64,000 nt of DNA from Rhizobium sp. NFR03 (GTDB lineage Bacteria > Pseudomonadota > Alphaproteobacteria > Rhizobiales > Rhizobiaceae): assembly GCF_900111275.1 (NCBI RefSeq), contig NZ_FOGR01000010.1, positions 1-64,000 on the forward strand, read 5' to 3'. Below are positions 28,992 to 38,900 of the stretch, in pieces; within the stretch, counting starts at the first letter, position 1; each line of letters begins with the position of its first letter. A model generated the notes under the pieces. That model did no database searches. It saw only the letters and a list, made by a program, of their open reading frames with translations, and was not told the origin of the DNA. Both the position numbers and the translations under genes were made by a program.

Positions 28992-30602
28992 ATGGAAGAA
29001 TTTGGCATTCGCAATCCGGATCTCGGAATCGCTGCACTGGGTTTTGAAGACCTCGTCGCCGTCCGTTACAACCTGACACCGGCAGAGCTTTACGAGGAAT
29101 CACTGCGACTTGGCGAAGCCCAGGTGACGGCGGATGGCGCGCTCCGCGCCCTGACCGGCCAGCACACGGGCCGCTCCGCAAAGGACAAATTCGTTGTTCG
29201 CGATGCGACGACGACCGACCAGATCTGGTGGGACAACAACAAGGAAATGTCGCCTGCGCATTTCGAAACATTGTGCAACGACATGATGGATCATGCGCGC
29301 GGCCGTTCGCTCTATGTGCAGGATCTGATCGGCGGCGCCGACAGCGACAACGCCCTGCCGACGCGTGTCGTTACGGAATTTGCCTGGCACTCCCTGTTCA
29401 TCCGCAACCTGCTGATCCGTCCGGATCGCGAAAGCCTGAAGACGTTCGCCCCTAAGCTTACGATCATCGACCTGCCGCACTTCCGCGCCGATCCTGCACG
29501 TCACGGCTGCCGGAGCGAGACGGTCATTGCCTGCGATCTCGTCAACGGCCTGGTGCTGATCGGCGGCACATCCTATGCCGGCGAGATGAAGAAGTCGGTG
29601 TTCACGGCCCTCAACTACCTGCTTCCGGAAAAGGGCGTCATGCCGATGCATTGCTCGGCAAACGTCGGTCCGGACGGCGACTCCGCCGTGTTCTTCGGCC
29701 TGTCGGGCACCGGCAAGACGACGCTTTCGGCCGATCCGAAGCGCACGCTGATCGGCGACGACGAGCACGGCTGGGGCAAGGACGGTATCTTCAACTTCGA
29801 AGGCGGCTGCTATGCCAAGACGATCCGTCTTTCGGCCGAAGCCGAACCGGAGATCTTCGCAACCACGAAGCGTTTCGGCACCGTGCTCGAAAACGTCATT
29901 CTGGATGAGAACCGTGTTCCCAACTTCGACGATGGCTCGCTGACCGAGAACACCCGCTGCGCCTATCCGCTGGACTTCATTCCGAATGCCAGCGCAACGG
30001 GCACGGCTGCCCACCCGAAGACGATCATCATGCTGACGGCGGATGCCTTCGGCGTGATGCCGCCGATCGCCAAGCTGACTGCCGATCAGGCCATGTACCA
30101 CTTTCTGTCCGGCTACACCGCCAAGGTCGCCGGCACGGAAAAGGGCGTGACGGAACCGGAAGCCACCTTCTCGACTTGCTTCGGCGCGCCCTTCATGCCG
30201 CGGCATCCGAGCGAATACGGCAACCTGCTGCGTACGCTCATCGCCGAACACGGCGTTACCTGCTGGCTCGTCAACACCGGCTGGACCGGTGGCGCCTACG
30301 GAACCGGACGCCGGATGCCCATCAAGGCAACCCGCGCGCTTCTCGCTGCAGCGCTCGACGGCTCGCTGGCCGAGACCGCGTTCCGAACCGATGCCAATTT
30401 CGGCTTTGCGGTTCCGGTCGAAGTTGCCGGCATCGAAGGTGGCATTCTCGATCCGCGTTCGACCTGGGCAGACGGTGCCGCCTATGACGCGCAGGCCAGC
30501 AAGCTTGCCGGCATGTTCGTGGCGAACTTCACCAAATTCGAAAGTCATGTCGATGGTGGAGTCCGTGATGCCGCTCCTGGAATGGCGATTGCCGCCGAGT
30601 AA
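28992..30602 (+). CDS. pckA: Phosphoenolpyruvate carboxykinase (ATP)
   Basis: 536-residue ATP-dependent PEP carboxykinase, the entry enzyme of gluconeogenesis from dicarboxylates. Substrate and nucleotide motifs are visible: [23 protein letters not shown], the kinase P-loop [12 protein letters not shown], and the metal site LIGDDEHGW. Start at the ATG at 28992 with an AGGGGAG site 9 nt upstream; the frame is open to 28899 but lacks homology there. Divergent from chvI, an arrangement known in Agrobacterium and Sinorhizobium. Confidence 0.97.
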   Translation: MEEFGIRNPDLGIAALGFEDLVAVRYNLTPAELYEESLRLGEAQVTADGALRALTGQHTGRSAKDKFVVRDATTTDQIWWDNNKEMSPAHFETLCNDMMDHARGRSLYVQDLIGGADSDNALPTRVVTEFAWHSLFIRNLLIRPDRESLKTFAPKLTIIDLPHFRADPARHGCRSETVIACDLVNGLVLIGGTSYAGEMKKSVFTALNYLLPEKGVMPMHCSANVGPDGDSAVFFGLSGTGKTTLSADPKRTLIGDDEHGWGKDGIFNFEGGCYAKTIRLSAEAEPEIFATTKRFGTVLENVILDENRVPNFDDGSLTENTRCAYPLDFIPNASATGTAAHPKTIIMLTADAFGVMPPIAKLTADQAMYHFLSGYTAKVAGTEKGVTEPEATFSTCFGAPFMPRHPSEYGNLLRTLIAEHGVTCWLVNTGWTGGAYGTGRRMPIKATRALLAAALDGSLAETAFRTDANFGFAVPVEVAGIEGGILDPRSTWADGAAYDAQASKLAGMFVANFTKFESHVDGGVRDAAPGMAIAAE

Positions 30603-30626
30603 GGCAACGCCTAACCTGCTCCAATG

Positions 30627-30642
30627 ATTTCACGTGAAACCC
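30627..30642. other. parS-like ParB site downstream of pckA
   Basis: GATTTCACGTGAAACC matches the ParB consensus at 13 of 16 positions with the core TTTCACGTGAAAC intact. It lies between pckA and arfB and runs into the pckA terminator stem. Confidence 0.5.
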
Positions 30643-30667
30643 GGCGCTGCCACAGCGCCGGGTTTTG
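30641..30667 (+). terminator. Rho-independent terminator of pckA
   Basis: CCCGGCGCTG and CAGCGCCGGG form a perfect 10-bp stem with a CCA loop, followed by TTTT, 38 nt after the pckA stop. Confidence 0.85.
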
Positions 30668-30728
30668 CCGTTTCGGATATTTGCAATGCGCGCCAAGCTG
30701 GAATAAACAGGGAACGAAAGGCGACGGC

Positions 30729-31163
30729 ATGGCGAGCGACCCCCTCTATATCAACGACCGGATCGTGATTGCCGGCTGGGAACTCAGCGAGCAGTTCGTG
30801 CTGGCTGGCGGGCCCGGAGGGCAAAACGTCAACAAGGTTGCGACCGCTGTCCAGCTGTTCTTCAATATCGCGGCTTCCCCTTCTTTGCCTGAGCGCATTC
30901 GCGACATCGCCATCGGACTTGCCGGTCGCCGGGTCTCGAAAGAAGGCGTCTTGATGATCGAGGCGAACCGCTTTCGCAGCCAGGACCGCAACCGCGAGGA
31001 TGCTCGGGAACGGCTGAAGGCGCTGATCCTCAAGGCCGCCGAGCCGCCCCCTCCCCCTCGTCGCAAGACCAAGCCGACCCGCGGTTCGGTCGAGCGCCGG
31101 TTGAAGGCCAAGAGCGGTCGCGGCGAGGTGAAGAAGATGCGCGGCCGGCCGGATGGCGAATAG
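30729..31163 (+). CDS. arfB: Alternative ribosome-rescue factor ArfB (YaeJ family)
   Basis: 144-residue peptidyl-tRNA hydrolase domain protein. The catalytic GGQ motif appears in LAGGPGGQNVNKVAT, and the basic C-terminal tail (KTKPTRGSVERRLKAKSGRGEVKK) is the segment that enters the empty mRNA channel of stalled ribosomes. Start taken at the ATG at 30729 (MASDPLYINDRI). Follows the pckA terminator, so it has its own promoter or low read-through. Confidence 0.92.
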   Translation: MASDPLYINDRIVIAGWELSEQFVLAGGPGGQNVNKVATAVQLFFNIAASPSLPERIRDIAIGLAGRRVSKEGVLMIEANRFRSQDRNREDARERLKALILKAAEPPPPPRRKTKPTRGSVERRLKAKSGRGEVKKMRGRPDGE

Positions 31164-31289
31164 AACCGCGAAGGCCGGACGATCACCTCGAAAGGCTGAA
31201 GCGTTCCCGGAACCGCCGTCGGCGCCGATCCGACTCCGGCAAAGAACCGTGCCATGAGCGGCTGGCAGCAACGCGAACAGGAGGAGGCC

Positions 31290-31901
31290 ATGCTGGTCCT
31301 GCCGAAAGGTTTCCGCCATATTCCCGGTTTTCTGGATCGCGACCGGCAGGAGGCCCTTGTCGAGGAGATCCGGACAGTCGTTGCGGCGGCACCCCTCTAT
31401 CGCCCCGTCATGCCGAAGACAGGCAAGGAACTCTCGGTGCGGATGACGAATTGCGGCGCGCTCGGATGGGTGACCGACAAGGCCGGGGGCTATCGCTATC
31501 AGCCCCATCATCCGTTAAGCCAAGAACCCTGGCCCGCAATCCCGCAAAGCCTGCTCGATCTCTGGCAGACGGTCGCGGGGGCATCGAAACCGCCGCAAGC
31601 CTGTCTCGTCAATTTCTACGCGGAAACCGCACGAATGGGGCTGCATCAGGATAAGGACGAGCAGGATCTGCAGACGCCGGTCGTCTCGGTGTCGCTCGGC
31701 GATGCCTGCCTGTTTCGTGTCGGCGGTCGCGAGCGCAACGACCGTACGGTATCGTTCAAGCTGGCAAGCGGAGATATCGTCGTTCTCGGCGGGGAAAGCC
31801 GGCTTGCCTTTCATGGCGTCGACAGGATCTATCCGGCGACCTCGACGCTCCTGAAGAATGGCGGCCGCATCAACCTGACGCTTCGACGTGTTACGCCTTG
31901 A
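31290..31901 (+). CDS. alkB: AlkB-type 2-oxoglutarate/Fe(II) dioxygenase (DNA repair)
   Basis: 203-residue AlkB homologue that oxidatively demethylates alkylated bases. The iron ligands are visible as LHQDKDE (HxD) and the distal His in LAFHGVDR; RINLTLRR supplies the 2-oxoglutarate-binding Arg; NFYAETARMGLHQD is an AlkB signature. An AGGAGG site lies 5 nt before the ATG at 31290, so I prefer it to the ATG at 31254. Confidence 0.9.
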   Translation: MLVLPKGFRHIPGFLDRDRQEALVEEIRTVVAAAPLYRPVMPKTGKELSVRMTNCGALGWVTDKAGGYRYQPHHPLSQEPWPAIPQSLLDLWQTVAGASKPPQACLVNFYAETARMGLHQDKDEQDLQTPVVSVSLGDACLFRVGGRERNDRTVSFKLASGDIVVLGGESRLAFHGVDRIYPATSTLLKNGGRINLTLRRVTP

Positions 31902-32015
31902 GAACGCTCCGAGGACATGGCACCTGAAAGGCATCCGTTTTTTAAACCCGGCTGCGTGACGGACATGATGCAGGGCGTCGATTGCGAATCACGACCCGAT
32001 TCGAGGAAAGGTGAC

Positions 32016-32744
32016 ATGCTTATTGAGAATGCCATGGTGCTGGCTGCGGGACTGGGTACGCGGCTACGCCCCATCACCGACACGACGCCGAAGCCGCTCG
32101 TGCCGATTGCCGGCAAGCCGATGATCGACCATGTGCTCGATCTTCTGGTTGCGGCCGGCATCAAGACGGCCGCCGTCAACGTGCACCATTTTGCCGACCG
32201 CATGGAAGCGCATCTCCATGCCCGCTCCGCACCCGCCATCCGGATATCCGACGAGCGCTCGGCCCTCATGAACTCGGGCGGCGGCCTTGCCAAGGGGCTC
32301 GGCATTCTCGATCCCGGCCCTGTGCTGGTCATGAATGCCGACCTTTTCTGGATAGGCGAGCCGGAAGGACGCAGCAATCTCGTCCGCCTTGCCGAAGCCT
32401 TCGATCCCGCCCGCATGGACATGCTGCTGCTGTGCGTCGATCTCGACCGGACGACCGGGCATGACGGCAAAAAGGATTTCTCCCTTCAGGCCGACGGGCG
32501 CCTCGTGCGCTACGCCGAAGGATTGCCGCAACCCGTCGTCTATGCCGGCGCCATCGCCATGATGAGCACGCTGTTTGCCGATGCCCCGAAGGACGCTTTC
32601 AATCTCAATATCTATTTCGACGCGGCCATCGCTGCCGGCCGGCTTTATGGGCTGATGCTGGAAGGCGAATGGATCACCGTGGGCACGCCGGATGCGCTCG
32701 GCAAGGCCGAAGCGCAGTTTGCGCGACTGGCGGAACGCACCTGA
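32016..32744 (+). CDS. MurU-like nucleotidyltransferase
   Basis: 242-residue sugar-1-phosphate nucleotidyltransferase: N-terminal AMVLAAGLGTRLRPITDTTPKPL with the PKPL lysine, NSGGGLAKGL, metal-binding VLVMNADLFW and the WITVGTPDAL C-terminus. Closest in type to MurU, the MurNAc-1-phosphate uridylyltransferase that works with the AmgK kinase in cell-wall recycling. Start at 32016 (GAGGAAAGG upstream) rather than 31917. It is followed by addB after only 11 bp, so it leads the addB-addA-trxA run; its kinase partner is elsewhere (18723-20216). Confidence 0.85.
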   Translation: MLIENAMVLAAGLGTRLRPITDTTPKPLVPIAGKPMIDHVLDLLVAAGIKTAAVNVHHFADRMEAHLHARSAPAIRISDERSALMNSGGGLAKGLGILDPGPVLVMNADLFWIGEPEGRSNLVRLAEAFDPARMDMLLLCVDLDRTTGHDGKKDFSLQADGRLVRYAEGLPQPVVYAGAIAMMSTLFADAPKDAFNLNIYFDAAIAAGRLYGLMLEGEWITVGTPDALGKAEAQFARLAERT

Positions 32745-32755
32745 GGGAATACATC

Positions 32756-35700
32756 ATGACACGCGCACGACAGAACGTCTTCACCATACCGGCCGGTGCG
32801 CCGTTCCTGAAGACGCTCGTCCATGCGATCTGCTACGGGACGATCGTGCCGGACTACCGGTACGATCCGGCCGATCCGCTGTCGCTTGCCGGTGTCACGA
32901 TCTTCGTGCCCACGCGACGCGCCGCACGCGTGCTGCGCTCCGAGTTCGTGGATTGCCTCGGTGCGCGCTCCGCCATCCTGCCGGTCATCCGGGCGCTGGG
33001 GGAAACGGACGACGACAGCGGCTTCTTCGATGCCGAAATGCCGGCCGTTCTCGACCTCGCGCCGCCGCTGACCGGTCCGGCCCGGCTGATCGAGCTGTCG
33101 CGGCTGATTCTCGCCTGGCGCAACACGCTGCCGCGCATCGTCACCGAACTTCACGGCGACAGCCCGCTCATCGCTCCGGCAAGCCCGGCGGACGCCTTGT
33201 GGCTGGCGCGCAACCTTGTCCAGATCATTGACGATATCGAGACGGAGGATCTGGACTGGGCGAGCCTTGGCGCGCTCAATGCCAGTAACTATGCCCAATG
33301 GTGGACGCTGACGCTGGAGTTCCTGCAGATCGCCAGCCAGTTCTGGCCGGCCCGGCTTGCCGAACTCAGCCGCTCCTCGCCCGCCCGCCACCGCAATGCG
33401 GTTCTCGAGGCGGAAAGTCACCGGATCGCTGCGGGCGCGATCGATGGTCCGGTCATCATCGCGGGTTCGACAGGCTCCATTCCCGCCACCGCACGGCTGA
33501 TCCTCGCAGTGCAGAAGCTGGCGCAAGGCGCGATCGTGCTGCCTGGTCTCGACGAGACGATGACCGAGGCGGACTGGAACCTGATCGATCCACCCGCGCC
33601 GGCCCCTGCCCGCCGCGACGATTCCGCCAGCCGCAGCCACCCGCAATACGGCTTCGTGCGCCTTCTCCGGCGCATGGGCATCGCACGAACCGAGGTCTTG
33701 TCGATCGGCACCGTAGATGCGGATCTTGCCGACAGGGCCGAGACCTTGTCGCATGCCTTTCTGCCGGTTGAGGCGACGAGTTCCTGGGATGCCGTGCGAC
33801 GCTCGCTCGATGCGCGCCGTGTCGAGGCCGCCTTTTGCGATGCGGCGCTGATCGAGGCGGTCAACGAACGCGAGGAGGCGACGGCGATTGCGCTTTCCCT
33901 GCGGCTGGCCCTGCAAAAGGACGAGGCATGTCAGGCGGCGCTGATCACACCCGACCGCGATCTCGCACGCCGGGTTGCCGCCGAGTTGCAGCGCTTCGGC
34001 ATCGAAGCGGATGACTCGGCAGGAACGCCGCTTGCCTCCACGCCTCAGGGTACGCTTGTCCGGCTCATGCTCGACGTGGCGCTGCGCCCCGGCGATCCTG
34101 TCGCCATCACCACGCTGATGAAACATCCGCTTGCTCTCTTCGGGATGCCGCCCGAACGCTTCCGCCCGGCCGCCACGCTGCTGGAGCTGCTGGCGCTTCG
34201 TGGCGGCACGGTGCCGGCCGATATTGCCGACCTCAGACCGTTGCTCGATGAAGCGGCGGTGCGTCGGCGGGCCGATCGCCATGCGCCGGAATGGCTGGCG
34301 CAAGTATCCGATGCCGATATCGAGGATGCCCGCCTCATAGCTGCCGCCATCGCCACCGCTGTCGAGCCGCTTGTCGCCATGCTGGTGCGGCGGCGCAAGG
34401 GTGCCGGTGGGTTCAGCACATCGCTGACGCTATCCGACTGGGCCGAGCGGACCGGTCGCGCGCTGGAAGGCGTGGCCATGTCGGAGACGGGTGATCTCGG
34501 CGCTCTCTGGTCTGGCGAAGCGGGTGCTGCGCTCGCAGATCTGCTGCGTGCGGTGATCGAGGTGGACGGGCAGATCGAGGCTGATGGCGGGCAGTGGTGC
34601 GAAGCGGTGGAAGCCCTGATGGCCGGTTCCGCCGTCAAGCCTCGCGCCATGCGACATCCCCGCGTCTTCATTTTCGGCGCACTGGAAGCCCGGTTGCAGA
34701 GCGTCGATCTCGTGGTCCTCGGCGGCATGAACGAGGGGACGTGGCCGGGACAGACGGCCAACGATCCTTTCCTGTCGCGCAGCATGAAGACCGGCATCGG
34801 ACTGGAGCCGCCGGAACGGCGCATCGGTCAGCTGGCTCACGATCTCCAGATGGCCTGCGGCACGCGCCGGCTCGTGTTCAGCCGGTCCTTGCGCAAGGGG
34901 GCAACGCCCACCGTTGCCTCCCGCTGGCTGCAACGGCTCCTCGCCGTCGGCGGCAAGGCGCTGGGACAGCGCCTGCGCGAGAACGGTCGTGACCGGCTGC
35001 GCTATGCCGCTCTCCTGGACACGCGTCCGGACACGCCGCTTGCCCGGCGCCCGGAGCCGAAGCCGGATTTCGCGTTGCAGCCGCGGCGCTATTCTTTCAG
35101 CGAGGTCGGTCGCCTGCGCCGCGACCCCTATTCCATCTATGCCCGGCGCATCCTGCGCCTCCAGCCGATCGACGGGTTTAATGCGGATCCGGGTGCGGCC
35201 GAGCGTGGCACGATCTACCACGCTATCGTCGAGCGCTTTGCCAAGAGCGAGGTCGACCCGGCGGGTCCGGAAGCGCAGGCCGTCATGCAGCAGCTGATCG
35301 ATGCAGCCTTCGACGAGCAGCGGCTGCCTGTGCATATCGACGTCATCTGGCGGCCCCGGTTTGCGGCGGTCGGTCGAGCTTTCATCGACTGGGAGATCTC
35401 CCGCAAGGACGGCATCCGGCAATCCTTCCTGGAGCGTTACGCCAGGTTTCAGGTCGGCGTTGCCGATATCGAGCTGACCGGTATTGCCGACCGGATCGAT
35501 ATCGGCCCCGATGGAGAAGCCGTCATCGTCGATTACAAGACCGGCGCCAACCCGTCCGTGAAAGAAGCCCGTGCACTGCTCGATCCACAGCTGCCGCTCG
35601 AAGCCGCGGCGCTGAAGGCAGGCGCCTTCGACAAGGTCGGCAGGCGTCATCCCGCGTCGCTACTTTATGTCCGGCTCAAGCCCGGAGACCGGTTCGAGGT

Positions 35701-35944
35701 GGACGAGGTCAACAACGAGGCGCGCGCGCGCGGTGATGTCGAGCCGAAGACGGCGGACATGCTGGCGGACGAATCGCTCGCCCAGTTCACCGGCTTGCTC
35801 CGCGCGCTGCAATCGGGCCAGCGCGGCTTTGCCTCGCGGGTGATCGTGCAGAAGGAGAAATCCTACGGCGGGGAATACGATCATCTGGCGCGCGTTGCCG
35901 AATGGTCGACGGCCGATGGCGAAGAGGAGACGGGGGATGCCTGA
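32756..35944 (+). CDS. addB: AddB, nuclease subunit of the AddAB double-strand break complex
   Basis: 1062-residue AddB of the alphaproteobacterial type. The N-terminal half is an inactive helicase-like region, and the C-terminal RecB-type nuclease domain carries GTIYHAIVERF and VIVDYKTGANPS (Asp and Lys of the active site). Begins at the ATG at 32756 after a GAGGGA site; overlaps addA by 8 nt. With AddA it processes broken DNA ends for RecA loading. Confidence 0.93.
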   Translation: MTRARQNVFTIPAGAPFLKTLVHAICYGTIVPDYRYDPADPLSLAGVTIFVPTRRAARVLRSEFVDCLGARSAILPVIRALGETDDDSGFFDAEMPAVLDLAPPLTGPARLIELSRLILAWRNTLPRIVTELHGDSPLIAPASPADALWLARNLVQIIDDIETEDLDWASLGALNASNYAQWWTLTLEFLQIASQFWPARLAELSRSSPARHRNAVLEAESHRIAAGAIDGPVIIAGSTGSIPATARLILAVQKLAQGAIVLPGLDETMTEADWNLIDPPAPAPARRDDSASRSHPQYGFVRLLRRMGIARTEVLSIGTVDADLADRAETLSHAFLPVEATSSWDAVRRSLDARRVEAAFCDAALIEAVNEREEATAIALSLRLALQKDEACQAALITPDRDLARRVAAELQRFGIEADDSAGTPLASTPQGTLVRLMLDVALRPGDPVAITTLMKHPLALFGMPPERFRPAATLLELLALRGGTVPADIADLRPLLDEAAVRRRADRHAPEWLAQVSDADIEDARLIAAAIATAVEPLVAMLVRRRKGAGGFSTSLTLSDWAERTGRALEGVAMSETGDLGALWSGEAGAALADLLRAVIEVDGQIEADGGQWCEAVEALMAGSAVKPRAMRHPRVFIFGALEARLQSVDLVVLGGMNEGTWPGQTANDPFLSRSMKTGIGLEPPERRIGQLAHDLQMACGTRRLVFSRSLRKGATPTVASRWLQRLLAVGGKALGQRLRENGRDRLRYAALLDTRPDTPLARRPEPKPDFALQPRRYSFSEVGRLRRDPYSIYARRILRLQPIDGFNADPGAAERGTIYHAIVERFAKSEVDPAGPEAQAVMQQLIDAAFDEQRLPVHIDVIWRPRFAAVGRAFIDWEISRKDGIRQSFLERYARFQVGVADIELTGIADRIDIGPDGEAVIVDYKTGANPSVKEARALLDPQLPLEAAALKAGAFDKVGRRHPASLLYVRLKPGDRFEVDEVNNEARARGDVEPKTADMLADESLAQFTGLLRALQSGQRGFASRVIVQKEKSYGGEYDHLARVAEWSTADGEEETGDA

Positions 35945-38900
35945 CGATCTCGCACCGAAGAGCGGCTCGCCTGCCGACTGGCTGAACTGGACGACACAAC
36001 AGCAAGCCATCGCTTCCGATCCCAAGCGATCGGCCTGGGTGTCGGCCAATGCCGGTTCGGGCAAGACCCATGTGCTGACCCAGCGTGTCATCCGGCTCTT
36101 GCTTTCGGGATGCCGCGCCTCGGCCATTCTCTGCCTGACCTATACCAAGGCGGCAGCGGCCGAAATGTCGAACCGGGTGTTCGAGCGTCTCGCGGAATGG
36201 GTGACGCTGGATGATGCTGCGCTCTCGGCGCGCATCACGGCGCTCGAAGGGCAGGCGCCGAGTGCCGCCACGGTCGCCGAAGCCCGGCGCCTGTTCGCCC
36301 GCGCGCTGGAAACGCCGGGCGGGTTGAAGATCCAGACGATCCACGCGTTCTGCGAAGCGCTGCTGCATCAGTTTCCGCTGGAGGCCAATGTTGCCGGACA
36401 TTTCTCCGTGCTCGACGACCGGACGGCGACGATTCTGCTCGCCGATGCGCGTCGCCTTCTCCTGACGGCCGCCGCGACCGAGGGCGATCCGGTGCTGACC
36501 GGCGCGTTCGAGACGGTGCTGGCGCTCGCCGACGACACCGGGCTCGAAAGCCTGCTGTCGATGATCATTGCCAACCGAACCGCGCTTCAGTCCTTTCTGA
36601 CGGAAGCCGACCAACAGGGCGGTACCGACCGCGTTCTGCGCGGCGCGCTGGGTCTGGACGAAAGCGAGACGGCGGACAGTGTCATTGCCGGCTTCTGGCC
36701 GCTCGACGGCCTGAACGGTCCCGATCTCACACGCTATATCGATCTTGCGCGGTCCTCCGGCGGCGTCAAGGTTCGGGACTTTGCCGATGGTCTCGCCGTC
36801 GCCGCCGAACTGCCGACGCCGCTTCAGCGTTATCAGGCCCTCCGCGATCTGTTTTTTTCTGCATCCAGCGGTAAGCCGAAAGCCATGTCGGGCTTCTTTT
36901 CCGCGCCCTTGCGCAAGGCCGCGCCCGAACTCGAAGACAAGGTGCAGGCCGCCTATGATGCTGTCATCTCGCTCTCCGACCGGCTGGCTCTGCTGCGCAT
37001 GTTCGAAGCGACGCAGGCCGCCATGGTGCTCGCCGAGCGGCTGACGCAGGACTATGAGGACATCAAGAAAAGCCGCAGCCAGCTCGATTTCGACGACCTG
37101 ATCAACCGGACAGCCCGGCTGCTGACCCGCTCGGATGTCGGCGCATGGGTGCACTACAAGCTCGACCAGGGCATCGATCATATCCTCGTGGACGAGGCGC
37201 AGGATACGAGCCCGGTGCAGTGGTCGATCATCCGGTCGCTTGCCGAGGACTTTTTTACCGGCGACAGCGCTCGCGGCCGGCACAGGACGCTCTTTGCCGT
37301 TGGTGACGAGAAGCAGTCGATCTACTCGTTTCAGGGCGCGCGGCCGGAACGCTTTTCCGAGGAGGAGCGCGAGGCGAGGCGGCGGATCGACGCTAGCGGG
37401 CTCGCCTTCAGCCCCGTGCAGCTACAGCTGTCCTTCCGCTCCACCGAGGACGTGCTGTCTGCCGTCGATACGGTGTTTCGCCAACCCGCCCATGCGCGCG
37501 GTCTCAGCGCGCGGAACGAGCCGGTGGTGCATGCTTCCAATCGTGTCGGCCATCCCGGTCTGGTCGAAATCTGGGATGCAATCGCGCCTGCACCGAGCCT
37601 GGAGGAAGAGGACTGGACAGCAGCCTTCGATGCGACGCCCGAAAATGCGCCTGCAAACATTCTTGCCGAACGCATAGCGGCCACGCTTGCAAGCTGGATC
37701 GGCACCGAAACCATCATCGAGAAGACGACGCGCCGCGTTATGCGGCCGGGTGACGTGATCGTGCTGGTGCGCAAGCGTGATGCCTTCGTCAACGCGCTGA
37801 TGCGTGCCCTGAAGACGCGGCATGACATACCCGTCGCCGGTGCCGACCGGCTGGTGCTGACGGCGCATATCGCCGTGCAGGATCTGATGGCGCTCGGGCG
37901 GTTCCTGCTTTTGCCGCAGGACGACCTGTCGCTGGCCGCCGTGCTGAAGAGCCCGCTTTTCGCAATGACCGAGGAGATACTGGCAGACGTCGCAACGACG
38001 CGGACTGCCGGACAAAGTCTGTGGACGGCCCTTCAGGGATCGACCGATCCCAAGCTTGAGCCTGTCGTCGCCCGCCTGGCGAACTACCGGACGCTCGCGG
38101 ACACGCTCTCCGTGCACGACCTCTATGCGCGTCTTTTGAGCGCCGACGGCGGCCGGGCAGCGTTCCTGTCTCGCCTCGGCAGCGAGGTCAGCGACATCCT
38201 TGACGAGTTCCTGACCTTCTGTCTGGAACACGAAGCCAACGGGCTTCCCGGTTTGCAGAGCTTCATCTCGGGCCTCGAACTGGAGGCACCCACGATCAAG
38301 CGCGAGCAGGACAAGGAGCGCAACGAGGTTCGCGTGATGACCGTGCATGCGGCAAAAGGCCTGGAAGCGCCGGTCGTCTTTCTGGTCGATGGCAGCGGCA
38401 AGGCCTTCAACAACCAGCATGTTCCCGCGCTCCGCATGGTGCCCTCCCCGAATGGCCGAGGGCCCGATGGGGAAACCTTGACCATCCCCGTCTGGCGACC
38501 GCCACGAGCACCCTCCAACAGCCTCATCGACAGCGATACGCAACGATTGAAGGCAAGCGCCGAGGAGGAGTATCGCCGGCTGCTCTATGTGGGCATGACG
38601 CGGGCAGCCGATCGCCTGATCGTCTGCGGTTATAGTGGCAAGCTCGACAATCCCGAGAGCTGGCACGCCATGGTGCGGGCCGGCCTTGCGGCCGATACGG
38701 AAGGCCGCCTCTTGCCCGTCGATTTCAGCGCAGGCGGCCTGCAATGGAGCGGTGCGCGCTGGCACGCCCTGACGAAGCGGACGGATTTCGACATCGAACC
38801 CGTAGAAAGCGAGATCAAGGCCGACGATGTCGGAGCCTTGCCGCCAGAGCTGCTCGAACCCCTGCCACCCCAGCGTCACCTTCCCCGCCCCTTGAGCCCT

